From NCBI RefSeq assembly GCF_001969385.1, contig NZ_CP014796.1:3675501-3739500 (forward strand): 64,000 bases of DNA, written 5' to 3'. Source of the DNA: Salipiger profundus. Lineage in GTDB: Bacteria; Pseudomonadota; Alphaproteobacteria; Rhodobacterales; Rhodobacteraceae. Both the position numbers and the translations under genes were made by a program. How positions within the stretch are numbered: position 1 is the first letter of the stretch; each line of letters opens with the position of its first letter. Positions 52,981 through 61,215 of this stretch are shown one piece after another. The notes under the pieces were generated by a model. That model ran no database searches. It was not told where the DNA came from and worked only from the letters and a program-made list of their open reading frames with translations.

Positions 52981-53561
52981 GCCTGATCCTCCGCGACCTG
53001 GGTGATGGCGGCGAGGATGTTCGCGTAGGCGCCGCAGCGGCAGATGTTGCCCGACATGCGCTCGCGGATCTCTTCGATCACCTTGCGAGCCGACTGGATC
53101 TGGCCCGGCGTGCAGTAGCCGCACTGGAAGCCGTCGTTCTCGACGAAGGCCGTCTGCATCGGGTCCATCGTCTGGGGCGTGCCGATGCCCTCGATGGTCT
53201 CGACCTCGTCTCCGTCGTGCATGACAGCGAGGCTGAGGCAGGAATTGATGCGCTCGCCGTTCACGGTGCAGGTGCAGGCGCCGCACTGGCCGTGATCGCA
53301 CCCTTTCTTGGTGCCGGTCAGCTGCATGTGCTCGCGCAGCGCGTCCAGCAGCGTCACGCGGTTGTCCACGGTCAGCTCACGCTGCTCGCCGTTGACGGTC
53401 AGCGAAACGGTCGTGGTCTCGGAGCCAGCGGGTGCGGCGTCCTGGGATTGCGACTGCGCCTGCGCGGAGTTGCCGTTGGAGGCTGCGCCAAAGGCCGCAA
53501 CGGCGGCGCCCCCCTGAAGCAGCGTGCGGCGGCGGATCCTGAAGTCGATGGGTGGGCTCAT
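52977..53561 (-). CDS. paoA: Periplasmic aldehyde oxidoreductase, 2Fe-2S subunit PaoA-like
   Basis: A 194-residue electron-transfer subunit. A twin-arginine signal (RRRTLLQGG, residues 10-18, then a hydrophobic stretch to about 36) directs the folded complex to the periplasm. Cysteines 88, 93, 96 and 108 form the plant-ferredoxin-type cluster, and 147, 150, 174 and 176 the second [2Fe-2S] site. The ATG at 53561 with GGAAGGA upstream was chosen over a frame reaching 53609. It is first of the paoABC operon. The PaoD/XdhC maturation chaperone that E. coli encodes next to it is not in the window. Confidence 0.92.
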   Translation of the reverse strand: MSPPIDFRIRRRTLLQGGAAVAAFGAASNGNSAQAQSQSQDAAPAGSETTTVSLTVNGEQRELTVDNRVTLLDALREHMQLTGTKKGCDHGQCGACTCTVNGERINSCLSLAVMHDGDEVETIEGIGTPQTMDPMQTAFVENDGFQCGYCTPGQIQSARKVIEEIRERMSGNICRCGAYANILAAITQVAEDQA

Positions 53562-53730
53562 TGCGAGGTCCTTCCTGTCGTTGCGGGAGAAGCCTCGAAC
53601 CGGTGGCAAACGGGCTCGGGCGATTGTTTCGGAGAAAGCTATTGCGCGGCCAGATCGTGACTATTGCGGCAGACCACATAGCACCTATTGGCCAAGCTCA
53701 TTAATCCATTGGAGGTATCGGATTCACGCG

Positions 53731-53765
53731 GTCGACCCGCCCCCGGGGGCCGGGCGCGGGTCGAC
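53731..53765. other. Strong inverted repeat upstream of paoABC
   Basis: Perfect 10-bp arms GTCGACCCGC and GCGGGTCGAC are separated by 15 bases that can themselves fold (CCCCGGGGG). There is no T tract on either strand. It lies after the SDR stop and 170 bases before paoA; it may be a Rho-dependent end signal or a protein site. Confidence 0.45.
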
Positions 53766-53785
53766 GGGTTGTCAGCCGTGTGCGC

Positions 53786-54556
53786 TCAGAGGAACTGGCC
53801 GTTGTCCACCTGGATCACCTGACCGGTGACGGCCCGGCCCATGTCCGAGGCGAGATAGAGCGCCGCATAGGCCTGGTCGATCGGTTCCGTGCCGGGCACG
53901 GAGGTGTTGGTGTACTTGTCGGAGAACTCCAGCATCTCGCCGCCGCCCTCCTGTTCGCCGGCCGCCCAGGCGCGGGCTGCGTCGGTATCGGTCACGCCGG
54001 GCGCGATGGCGTTGCAGCGGATATTCGTGCCTGACAGGCGCATGGCGATGTTGAGCGTCATGGTGTTCAGCCCGCCCTTGGTCGTGGTGTAGGCGACGCC
54101 GCAGATCGGTGTCGTGCCATTCACCGAGCTGACGTTGATGATCCGGCCCTCGTCGCGCGGCATCATGTGGTTCACCGCCTCGCGGCAGAAGCGGAACGGC
54201 CCGGCAAGGTTGATCTGCATGATCTTGTCGAAGTGCTCGGTCGAGGTCTTCTCGATGGCATACATTTCTCCGACACCGGCGTTGTTGACGAGGATGTCGA
54301 CCTGCCCGAAGGCCTCGATGGCATCCGCGAAGACCTGCGCGGGCGCATCCGGATCGGCACTGTCGGCAATGATGCCGCGCGCCCGGCCCCCGGCCTTGGC
54401 GTTGATGCCGTCAACGGCCGCGTCGAGCGCTTCCTTGCCACGCGCGGTCAGCACGACATTGGCGCCTTCCTCGGCAAAGAGCTCGGCGATGGCGAGGCCG
54501 ATGCCCTTGCTCGCGCCCGTGACGATGGCTGTCTTTCCGGTGAGAAGCTGTTTCAT
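53786..54556 (-). CDS. SDR-family oxidoreductase
   Basis: A 256-residue classical short-chain dehydrogenase. The coenzyme loop TGASKGIG is at 13-20, NNAG at 91-94, Ser143/Ser144 and the pair Tyr156/Lys160 (YTTTK) form the active site, and AIAPGVTDTDAAR follows. The final PIDQAYAALYLASDMGRAVTGQVIQVDNGQFL is standard. The type resembles glucose 1-dehydrogenase/3-oxoacyl reductase-like SDRs. The substrate is unknown. It lies between the pao operon and the DUF2255 gene on the same strand, so it may be co-transcribed with the latter. Confidence 0.88.
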   Translation of the reverse strand: MKQLLTGKTAIVTGASKGIGLAIAELFAEEGANVVLTARGKEALDAAVDGINAKAGGRARGIIADSADPDAPAQVFADAIEAFGQVDILVNNAGVGEMYAIEKTSTEHFDKIMQINLAGPFRFCREAVNHMMPRDEGRIINVSSVNGTTPICGVAYTTTKGGLNTMTLNIAMRLSGTNIRCNAIAPGVTDTDAARAWAAGEQEGGGEMLEFSDKYTNTSVPGTEPIDQAYAALYLASDMGRAVTGQVIQVDNGQFL

Positions 54557-54607
54557 CCTGCTTTCCTTTCAGTTTCGGTCAGGGTTCGGGACGAACCGCC
54601 CTGCCCT

Positions 54608-54985
54608 TCAGTCGTTGTCGTCAGCATCCACCCGCACGGTGGCGGCCCGGGCGCGGTCCGAAACCATCGGCGCGAGGTATCGGCTGGAGACGTACTTGGC
54701 GCGATAGGCGGCATCGATGCGGTCGTTCAGCTCGGGCTCTGCCGGCGAGAAGGTGACCTCGCGGGTCATGCCGGCCACGCTGATCCGGCCTGCACGCTCG
54801 CGCAGCGCGGCGCGATACCAGCTCGATTCGGTGCCGCTGTAGGCACGGACGTATAGCGCGCCCTCGGCCACCACCGACCAGATGAAGGTGGGCGTTCCGG
54901 TCGTCACGCCGTCCTCGCGCAGCGGTGCGATGCGAAAGTCATCGGCGTCTTCGATCGTGTCCAGTTCCTGCTTCGTCCAACCCAT
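54608..54985 (-). CDS. DUF2255 family protein
   Basis: A 125-residue cytoplasmic protein matching DUF2255 in length and pattern: MGWTKQELDTIEDADDFRIAPLRED at the start, TPTFIWSVVAEGALYVRAYSG, SSWYRAALRERAGRI and YRAKY in the middle. The fold resembles nitroreductase-associated/flavin-split-barrel-type domains but no cofactor motif can be shown here. Function is not established. It precedes the SDR by 51 bases on the same strand, and the pair may form a small operon. Confidence 0.82.
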   Translation of the reverse strand: MGWTKQELDTIEDADDFRIAPLREDGVTTGTPTFIWSVVAEGALYVRAYSGTESSWYRAALRERAGRISVAGMTREVTFSPAEPELNDRIDAAYRAKYVSSRYLAPMVSDRARAATVRVDADDND

Positions 54986-55096
54986 GTGATGCCTCCGATC
55001 CGTCTGTGTCCAAGGATGTGGGGCTTTGAGATCGGCGCATAAGTGCCGCGGAGATCACCCCATTCATGAGCGGACCTCATGGAACCTTCGCACATG

Positions 55097-55126
55097 AAAA
55101 AGGCCCCGGACCTTGGGTCCGGGGCC
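55097..55126 (-). terminator. Terminator of the second TRAP operon
   Basis: A perfect 9-bp stem (GGCCCCGGA / TCCGGGGCC) with a 7-base loop (55102-55126) is followed on the minus strand by five T residues. It lies 40 bases after the dctM stop. Confidence 0.88.
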
Positions 55127-55163
55127 ACAGTTGCCGCCAGAGAGGTGCGGCAGGGAGGAAACC

Positions 55164-56450
55164 TCAGTTCATCTGATGCGGAAGCCACAGCGACAGGGCC
55201 GGGAACAGCAGCAGGATTCCGATGGCGATGATATGGGCGATGAAGTGCGGCCAGATCCCGCGGAACACCTCGCCGACCGGCGTGCCCGAGTATCGCGAGA
55301 CCACGAAGGCGTTCAGGCCCAATGGTGGTGTCACCATTCCGAGCTCGGCGGTCACGATGACGATCACGCCCCACCAGATCGGATCGTATCCGAGGTTGAT
55401 GACCATCGGCACCACGATCGGCACTGTCAGCACGAGGATCGCCATCTGGTCCAGGAACGTCCCGAGCAGGATGTAGATCAGCACGAGGACGATGATGACG
55501 CCCCAGGACGGAAGCGGCAGATCCCCGACCCAGCGCACGAGGCCCTGCGTCGTCTGGGTCATGGCGAAGAACGTCGAGAAGACATGTGCCGACATCACGA
55601 TCAGCGCGATCATGCAGGACGTGCGGGCGGCCTTGGAAAACACCTCGTAAATCTCGGGCCAGCTGCGGCGGGCGCGGGCGAAATACAGGATCGCCGCGCC
55701 GAAGGCTCCCAGCGCCGAGGCTTCGGAGGGCGTCGCCACGCCGCCGTAGATGGCGCCGGTGACGGCCAGCATCAGCAGCAGCATCGGGCCGATGAGACGC
55801 AGCAGGTAGATCTTCTCGCGCAGCGGCACCTTCTCGGAGATCGGCGCACGCTCGGGCTTCTGCCAGGCGAGGAACCATACGGTGAAGCCGATGGTGAAGG
55901 TCACGAGCATGCCGGGCACGACACCGGCCACGAGCATCTGGGCGATCGACACATCCGCGAGCAGCCCGTAGACGATCATCGCCACGCTCGGCGGGATCAG
56001 CATCGACAGGGTGCCGGAGATCGCAACGACACCAGCCGCCATCGGTCGCTCGTAGTTGTATTTCGTCATCGCCGGAAGCGAGGTCGAGGACAGGGTGGCG
56101 GCCGCCGCGGTCGACGACCCGCAGATCGCGCCGAAGCCTGCACCCGCCAGCGCCGTGGCGATCCCGAGGCCGCCGCGCACGCGGCCGAACCAGGCCGCCG
56201 CGGTGCGGAAGAGATCGTCGGCGATGCCCGACTTCAGCACGAGCTCTGCCATCAGCAGGAACATCGGCACGGTGATGAATTCGCGGGTAATCGCCGTCTC
56301 GCGCGGGAACGAGGACAGGATGGCCATCATCGGCATCTCGCCACCGATCATGTAGAGCCCCGCCGCCCCGGCGACGATCATCGCGAAACTGATCGGCGCG
56401 CCGACGAGCAGCATCGCGAAAAGGATGAGTATTCCGGTCAGTGGGATCAT
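55164..56450 (-). CDS. TRAP transporter large permease (DctM type), second transporter
   Basis: A 428-residue membrane protein with about twelve helices. Family marks are ITREFITVPMFLLMAELVLKSGIADDLFRTAAAWFGRVRGGL, CGSSTAAAATLSSTSLPAM, SGTLSMLIPPSVAMIVYG and ELGMVTPPLGLNAFVV. The start at 56450 overlaps the small permease stop by four bases (ATGA). It imports an organic acid with its two partners. The ligand is unknown and need not be the same as that of the TRAP system at 45-48 kb; the two large permeases differ considerably in sequence. Confidence 0.93.
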   Translation of the reverse strand: MIPLTGILILFAMLLVGAPISFAMIVAGAAGLYMIGGEMPMMAILSSFPRETAITREFITVPMFLLMAELVLKSGIADDLFRTAAAWFGRVRGGLGIATALAGAGFGAICGSSTAAAATLSSTSLPAMTKYNYERPMAAGVVAISGTLSMLIPPSVAMIVYGLLADVSIAQMLVAGVVPGMLVTFTIGFTVWFLAWQKPERAPISEKVPLREKIYLLRLIGPMLLLMLAVTGAIYGGVATPSEASALGAFGAAILYFARARRSWPEIYEVFSKAARTSCMIALIVMSAHVFSTFFAMTQTTQGLVRWVGDLPLPSWGVIIVLVLIYILLGTFLDQMAILVLTVPIVVPMVINLGYDPIWWGVIVIVTAELGMVTPPLGLNAFVVSRYSGTPVGEVFRGIWPHFIAHIIAIGILLLFPALSLWLPHQMN

Positions 56451-56962
56451 TCCATCGGCTCCCCGTGGTCTTCGACATCGTCGTCGTGGCCGCGCGTGGC
56501 GAGGATCACGACATGGTAGAGCAGCCGCACCACCAGCAGGGCCGCGCCAAGCGGAATCCACAGGTGCGACAGCCAGGACGGCCATGAAATGTAGCCGGGA
56601 ATGAACTCGTTATGTGTCCAGGCGTCGGCGACGTTGCGCCATGTGCCCAGTGTCAGCAGTGCGAAGATCCCGGCCGAGACGAGGCACCAGACCACGTCGA
56701 TCCAGGCCAGAAACCGCTTCGGCAGCATGTCACGCACCAGCGTGATGTTGACGTGGTCGCCCGATGTGAAGGTGCCCGACAGCGCGAAGTAGATACCCAC
56801 CACCATCAGGTAGTAGCCCACCAGCTCGTAGGACCACTGCAGCGGCGCGTTGAACACGTAGCGCAGGATCGCGTCGAAACTCACGATCAGCATGATCAGC
56901 GTGATCGACACCATCGCGATCAGCATCGCAGCCTGTTCGAGACGTTTGAGGACCAGCCCCAT
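56447..56962 (-). CDS. TRAP transporter small permease (DctQ type), second transporter
   Basis: A 171-residue membrane protein with four predicted helices (about 8-30, 45-65, 85-105 and 128-150). Typical features are FDAILRYVFNAPLQWSYELVGYYLMVVGIYFALSGTFTSGDHVNI and a charged, aspartate-rich C-terminal tail. It lies between the binding-protein gene (106 bases upstream, with a stem-loop) and the large permease (4-base overlap). Confidence 0.88.
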   Translation of the reverse strand: MGLVLKRLEQAAMLIAMVSITLIMLIVSFDAILRYVFNAPLQWSYELVGYYLMVVGIYFALSGTFTSGDHVNITLVRDMLPKRFLAWIDVVWCLVSAGIFALLTLGTWRNVADAWTHNEFIPGYISWPSWLSHLWIPLGAALLVVRLLYHVVILATRGHDDDVEDHGEPME

Positions 56963-57016
56963 TATCGCATCTCCCCTTTATGCCTCTCCTTGGACCCCGG
57001 TCTTGCGACGGGTGTG

Positions 57017-57049
57017 AAAAGGGCCGCGTCGGTCGATCCGCGCGGCCCC
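57017..57049 (-). terminator. Stem-loop between the TRAP binding-protein and permease genes
   Basis: Arms GGGCCGCG and CGCGGCCC (57021-57028 and 57040-57048) surround an 11-base loop and are followed on the minus strand by TTTT. It lies 20 bases after the binding-protein stop, inside the operon, and probably terminates part of the transcripts so that the binding protein is made in excess. Confidence 0.68.
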
Positions 57050-57068
57050 GGCTGTGGCTGGTGCCGGA

Positions 57069-58097
57069 TCACTCGATGGCGTCCGCCGCCTCCTTGTAGG
57101 CGTTCAGGATCTCGGTCCCCGGACGGCCCGAGCGGTCCATCTCGTCGGCCCACTGCTGTGCCACCGGCAGGAGCATCTCGTTCCAGCGCGCGGCCTCTTC
57201 GTCGGACAGCGGGTGGACGGTCAGCTTGCCTTCCTCGACCAGCTCGGCCTCGCCGGTCTCGTCGGCGTTCTGCAGGTACTCGCACATGTGCATCGTCATT
57301 TCCTCGCCGGCCTTGGTGAGGATCTCCTGCAACTCGGGATCGAGCGACTGGTAGACCCGCTCGGAGATGGCGAAGAAGGTGCTGCCCGCGCCCATCCGGG
57401 TGCCGGTGACGGTGTGGTTCAGCACGTTCTCGAGGCCGACGAGCTTGGTCGAGCCCGAAATCCACATGCCGCCGTCGACGGTGCCGCGCGCGAGCGCATC
57501 GTAGAATTCGTTCGAGGTCACCTGCACCGGGGTGCCGCCCACGGCGGCCACGGTCTTGGCCATCGCACCGTTGGCGCGCAGCTTGAGGCCCTTCATGTCC
57601 TCGACGCTTTCGACGATCTCCTCGTTGGTCTGAACCTCATAGGGGCGCAGCGTCATGACGTAGAGCGGCCGGATCCCGAGCGGCTTGTACTCCGCCTCGT
57701 AGATCGCGCCGCCGGGCTGCGCGAGTTCCCAGAACTGACGGGTGCCCTCGCAGGCGGTGTCGTAATAACCGGGCAGCTCCGCGACCGAGGTCAGGGGAAG
57801 CTTTTCGACCTCGTAGCCGGGGACCAGCAGCCCCATGTCGGCAAGCCCGGAGGTGACGACGGTGGTGCTTTCCTTGCCCAGCTGGCCGGCGTGGTAGATC
57901 TCGAAATCGATCGCGCCGTCAGTGGCTTCCTTGACCTTGTCGGCGAAGCCTTGGATGCCCTCGGTCATGTGCCAGTGGGTGCTCGGAAACACCTGCGTCA
58001 CGCGGAAGGTCCGCGGATCGATGGCTGCGGCGGGCCCGCTGAGCGCGAGTGCCGACACGGCCCCGAGCGAGATCGCCTTTACGGTTGTCTTGAACAT
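57069..58097 (-). CDS. TRAP transporter substrate-binding protein (DctP type), second transporter
   Basis: A 342-residue periplasmic binding protein. The ATG at 58097 has GGAGG seven bases upstream and opens a signal peptide ending around SGPAAA. The mature part has FRVTQVFPSTHWHMTEGIQGFADKVKEATDGAIDFEIYHAGQLG, MKGLKLRANGAMAKTVAAVGGTPVQ (with the ligand arginine) and ALARGTVDGGMW. The substrate is probably a carboxylate; the WHMTEG and FEIYHAGQ forms are shared with many uncharacterised marine DctP proteins. First gene of the operon, divergent from a LysR gene. Confidence 0.9.
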   Translation of the reverse strand: MFKTTVKAISLGAVSALALSGPAAAIDPRTFRVTQVFPSTHWHMTEGIQGFADKVKEATDGAIDFEIYHAGQLGKESTTVVTSGLADMGLLVPGYEVEKLPLTSVAELPGYYDTACEGTRQFWELAQPGGAIYEAEYKPLGIRPLYVMTLRPYEVQTNEEIVESVEDMKGLKLRANGAMAKTVAAVGGTPVQVTSNEFYDALARGTVDGGMWISGSTKLVGLENVLNHTVTGTRMGAGSTFFAISERVYQSLDPELQEILTKAGEEMTMHMCEYLQNADETGEAELVEEGKLTVHPLSDEEAARWNEMLLPVAQQWADEMDRSGRPGTEILNAYKEAADAIE

Positions 58098-58560
58098 GAT
58101 TTTTCCTCCCTTCAGACCCGATCCATACCCCGGAGCGGGCCAAGTCCATCCGGTGCCAAAGACTAGGTTTCGCGCCGCGCAGCGGTCAATTGCCCTGCCC
58201 TGGGGGGCGATGCCGCGCCTTGGCGCTACATAGGCAAAGCCACTAACGGGCCGTCGCGCTTCACGATGAAGTTCCATCAATAGAACTACTTTTCGACCGT
58301 CGTCGCGAAGGCTGGCTGCGGGTATCGGTTCCTCCGATGCGAGTTTCGTATGGCGCTTCAAAGGTATGAAACAACGTCTGATTTCGCGATCTGGCGAAGC
58401 GCCGCGTTCAGCGATCGTTCGCGCTATCAGCTGCCAATGGGCGGATTCTCCCCCGCTCAAGGACCAGGGAAAGGATTACTCTGGACATGGAAGCCCCGGA
58501 ACTATAGCGTCTGCCTATTGCCGAACAGGCATGTGCTTTGTCGACTTGGGAGGGATTGAC
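58098..58560. promoter_or_regulatory. Divergent control region between the second TRAP operon and its LysR gene
   Basis: A 460-base gap with no supported gene. At 58270-58287 there is an inverted repeat AGTTC / GAACT with an 8-base centre, a candidate LysR site. A reading frame opening at 58366 is in frame with the LysR gene but has no ribosome binding site and atypical codons, so it is treated as leader. Confidence 0.5.
58270..58287. promoter_or_regulatory. Candidate LysR operator upstream of the second TRAP operon
   Basis: Inverted repeat AGTTC and GAACT with an 8-base centre (CATCAATA), about 170 bases upstream of the TRAP binding-protein start and 275 bases before the LysR gene. Size and location fit a LysR-type dyad, but the arms are short. 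Confidence 0.35.
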
Positions 58561-59610
58561 ATGAGCAGGCATGAAAAGCCCGGGAGCAACCTGAACTTCA
58601 AACGGCTCTCGTATTTCCTTGCACTGGCGGAACACGGCTCCATCTCGGCTGCGGCGAACGCGCTGAACATGGCCCAGCCGTCGTTGTCCGAGAATATCGC
58701 CAAGCTCGAGGACGAGCTCGGCACCAAGCTCGCGATCCGTGGCGCCCGGGGCGTCCAGATGACCGAGGCCGGCGTCGCGCTTGCCAAGCGCGGACAGGAA
58801 ATCCTGAACGACGTGGGAACCATGATCGAGGAGATCCGCCAGATTGGCGGCGAGCCGCGCGGCACGCTCAGCATCGGCCTGCCGCCGTCGCTGAGCATCC
58901 TGCTCAGCGTGCCGCTTCTCGAGACGATCCACTACGAGTTCCCGCAGATCAAGCTGCACATCGCCGAGGCAATGTCCGGCGACATCATCGAGTGGCTCAA
59001 CACCGACCGGATCGACCTCGGCTGCGTCTACGAGGCGCCCGACAACATCAGCTACGCGCTGCAACCGATCCTGACCGAAGAGATGTTCCTTGTCACCGCG
59101 GTCGACAACTGGCCCGGCGAGCTGGGCGAGGACGGCGTGGCCCTTGAGCCGATCAGCGCGGCGCAGCTCTCGGAGCTGCCGCTGGTGCTGACGAGCCAGA
59201 CCCACGGCGCGCGCAAACTGCAGGAGAAATTCGCCCGCACCATCGGCGTCGATCTCAACGTCATCGCCGAGATCGATTCTCTGCCGCACATCGTCGAGAT
59301 GGTCAGCCGTGCCAGCGCCTATACGTTGCTGTCGCATGGCGCGGTGATGAAGCAGGTGGCCGCTGGCACGCTCGCGATGGTCCCGATCAAGGAGCCGACG
59401 ATTCGCCGCACCGCCTATCTCGCGCGGTCGCGTGTGCGACCCGTCACCCGGGCCCGCACGGCGGTGGAGAGCTTCATCCTCGAAATCATCGCCGAGATGG
59501 TCGATCGCTACAAGCTGCGTGCCATCGTGGCCGAGGATCTGAGCAAGGCCGCCGCCGAAAAGGCGGCCGAGGCCGACCTGCCCCCGGCGGCCCGCGACCG
59601 GGTGGCCTGA
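58561..59610 (+). CDS. LysR-family transcriptional regulator, NAC/Cbl-like
   Basis: A 349-residue LysR regulator. The helix-turn-helix (about 14-72, FKRLSYFLALAEHGSISAAANALNMAQPSLSENIAKLEDELG) is followed by an effector domain (about 100-310) that includes GTLSIGLPPSLSILLSVPLLE, typical of the nitrogen-assimilation-control type group. A long C-terminal tail of about 40 residues rich in Ala, Glu and Lys is unusual. The ATG at 58561 has GGAGGG six bases upstream. Divergent location suggests that it controls the second TRAP operon and perhaps the downstream SDR genes. Confidence 0.88.
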   Translation: MSRHEKPGSNLNFKRLSYFLALAEHGSISAAANALNMAQPSLSENIAKLEDELGTKLAIRGARGVQMTEAGVALAKRGQEILNDVGTMIEEIRQIGGEPRGTLSIGLPPSLSILLSVPLLETIHYEFPQIKLHIAEAMSGDIIEWLNTDRIDLGCVYEAPDNISYALQPILTEEMFLVTAVDNWPGELGEDGVALEPISAAQLSELPLVLTSQTHGARKLQEKFARTIGVDLNVIAEIDSLPHIVEMVSRASAYTLLSHGAVMKQVAAGTLAMVPIKEPTIRRTAYLARSRVRPVTRARTAVESFILEIIAEMVDRYKLRAIVAEDLSKAAAEKAAEADLPPAARDRVA

Positions 59611-59725
59611 CGGGTCGTATGCCCTCTCAAGGCGTGCCCTATGGCCGCGCGCAGCGTGTTTCACAACGGCCCGTTTCGCCTATGATTTTGCCCTGAGGAC
59701 AATGACCGCAGGGAGGGCGGAACGG

Positions 59726-60484
59726 ATGGATCTGGGGATCGCGGGAAAGCGCGCGCTGGTGATTGGCGGCACGTCGGGGCTGGGCCTGGCAAGCGCCGAG
59801 GCGCTGGCCGCAGAAGGGGTCAACCTGGCGCTTTCTGCGCGCAACACCGACACTCTGGCCGAGGTTACGGAACGGCTTGCCGGCGAGCATGGCATCACCG
59901 CCGAGAGCTATGCCGGAGACGTGACGAAGCAGGACGACGTGAAGCGCATGCGCGCCGAGGTCGAAGCCTCCGGTGGCATCGACATCCTCATCCTGAACAC
60001 GCCGCGCCCGCCGAGCCCGATGCGGGACTTCTTCGACGAGACCGAGGACGAGCGCTGGCAGGTCGCCTATCACAACCAGCTTGAAAGCGCCCTTTTCGTG
60101 CTCCGGCATCTTGCGCCGCTTCTGCGAGGCAAGGGATGGGGGCGGCTCGTGGCCATCACCTCGGCCAGCGTGAAGCAGCCGATGCCACGCCACGCGGTCA
60201 GCTCGATCTTCCGCGCCGGCGTGCACGCCGCGCTCAAGCACCTTGTCGACGAACTCGGCCCCGACGGCGTGACGGTGAATGCCGTCGCCCCGGCCACGGT
60301 CATCACCCCCACCTTTGCCAACTACCATAACCTCGATGCGCGGGTCGCTGCGATCCCGCTCAAGCGTCCCGGCAAGGGCGAGGAGCTCGGTGCGACGGTG
60401 GCGTTCCTGTCGTCTGAGCACGCGGGCTTCATCACCGGCGAGACGATCCAGTTCGATGGCGGCATGACCCGGGCGTTGCTGTGA
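59726..60484 (+). CDS. SDR-family oxidoreductase without canonical active-site tyrosine
   Basis: A 252-residue short-chain dehydrogenase. The coenzyme loop GGTSGLG is at 14-20 and NTPRPPSPM takes the place of NNAG. In the active-site area the sequence is ITSASVKQPMPRHAVSSIFRAGVHAALKHL; the usual Tyr-x-x-x-Lys is replaced by Ser-x-x-Arg, as in the SDR subgroup related to 3-oxoacyl reductases. It may bind NAD(P) yet use another mechanism, or act as a binding protein. The ATG at 59726 has GGAGGG eight bases upstream; an earlier ATG at 59702 has none. It overlaps the next SDR gene by four bases. Confidence 0.85.
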   Translation: MDLGIAGKRALVIGGTSGLGLASAEALAAEGVNLALSARNTDTLAEVTERLAGEHGITAESYAGDVTKQDDVKRMRAEVEASGGIDILILNTPRPPSPMRDFFDETEDERWQVAYHNQLESALFVLRHLAPLLRGKGWGRLVAITSASVKQPMPRHAVSSIFRAGVHAALKHLVDELGPDGVTVNAVAPATVITPTFANYHNLDARVAAIPLKRPGKGEELGATVAFLSSEHAGFITGETIQFDGGMTRALL

Positions 60485-61215
60485 GCGGGCTCGAGAACAG
60501 AACGGCTCTCATCACCGGCGGTGCAAGCGGCATCGGCGCCGCGAGCGCCGCCCTGATGAGCGCGCGCGGAGCCCGCGTCGTCGTCGCCGACCTCGGCGAA
60601 GGCGCGCCGCCCGAAGGCGGCCGCGCCGAGAGGCTCGACGTGACCGACGCCGAGGCCGTCACGGACCTGCTGGACAGGCTCGCAGCCGAAGGGTGGTTGC
60701 CGGACATCCTCGTGAACTCCGCGGGGATGCGTGAATTCGCCGACCCGCTGGAAATTGCCGAGGCTGACTGGCTGCGTATCCTCAACGTCAACCTCAACGG
60801 CACCTTCAACGTGGCGCAAGGCGTGGCCAGGAGACTGCGCGATACCGGCCGGTCCGGGGCGATCGTCAATGTTGCCTCGACCTCGGGGCTGCTCGCCTCG
60901 GAGGGGCGCGCGGCTTACGTCTCGGCCAAGCATGGCGTCGTGGGTCTGACCAAGCAGCTGTCGCTCGATCTCGGGCCGCTGGGCATCCGGGTGAACGCCG
61001 TGGCGCCCGGGGTGATCCGCACGCCGATGACCGAGATGTATTTCTCGGACCCCGACATGAGCGACCGGTTGCGCCGGGCCTATCCGCTCGGCCGTGCCGG
61101 CGCCCCCGAGGAAGTGGCCGAGGTCATCGCCTTTCTCGCGTCGGATCTGGCACGCTACGTGACGGGCGCGGTGGTGCCGGTCGACGGCGGCTACACCGCC
61201 GGGCGGCGGAAGTGA
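60481..61215 (+). CDS. SDR-family oxidoreductase
   Basis: A 244-residue classical short-chain dehydrogenase with a GTG start that overlaps the stop of the previous gene (GTGA). TGGASGIG is at 12-19, NSAG at about 79-82, active-site VASTSGLLASEGRAAYVSAKHG supplies Ser, Tyr and Lys, and AVAPGVIRTPM follows. The end is VVPVDGGYTAGRRK. The substrate is unknown; pairing with a non-canonical SDR suggests two steps on one substrate or a heteromeric enzyme. The stop overlaps the start of the membrane protein gene by four bases. Confidence 0.88.
   Translation: MSGLENRTALITGGASGIGAASAALMSARGARVVVADLGEGAPPEGGRAERLDVTDAEAVTDLLDRLAAEGWLPDILVNSAGMREFADPLEIAEADWLRILNVNLNGTFNVAQGVARRLRDTGRSGAIVNVASTSGLLASEGRAAYVSAKHGVVGLTKQLSLDLGPLGIRVNAVAPGVIRTPMTEMYFSDPDMSDRLRRAYPLGRAGAPEEVAEVIAFLASDLARYVTGAVVPVDGGYTAGRRK

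Noticed and set aside
55164..58097. Second TRAP transporter as a recent duplicate of the first
   Set aside because: Binding proteins and permeases of the two systems differ throughout in sequence and in signal peptides, so they are separate families rather than a local copy.
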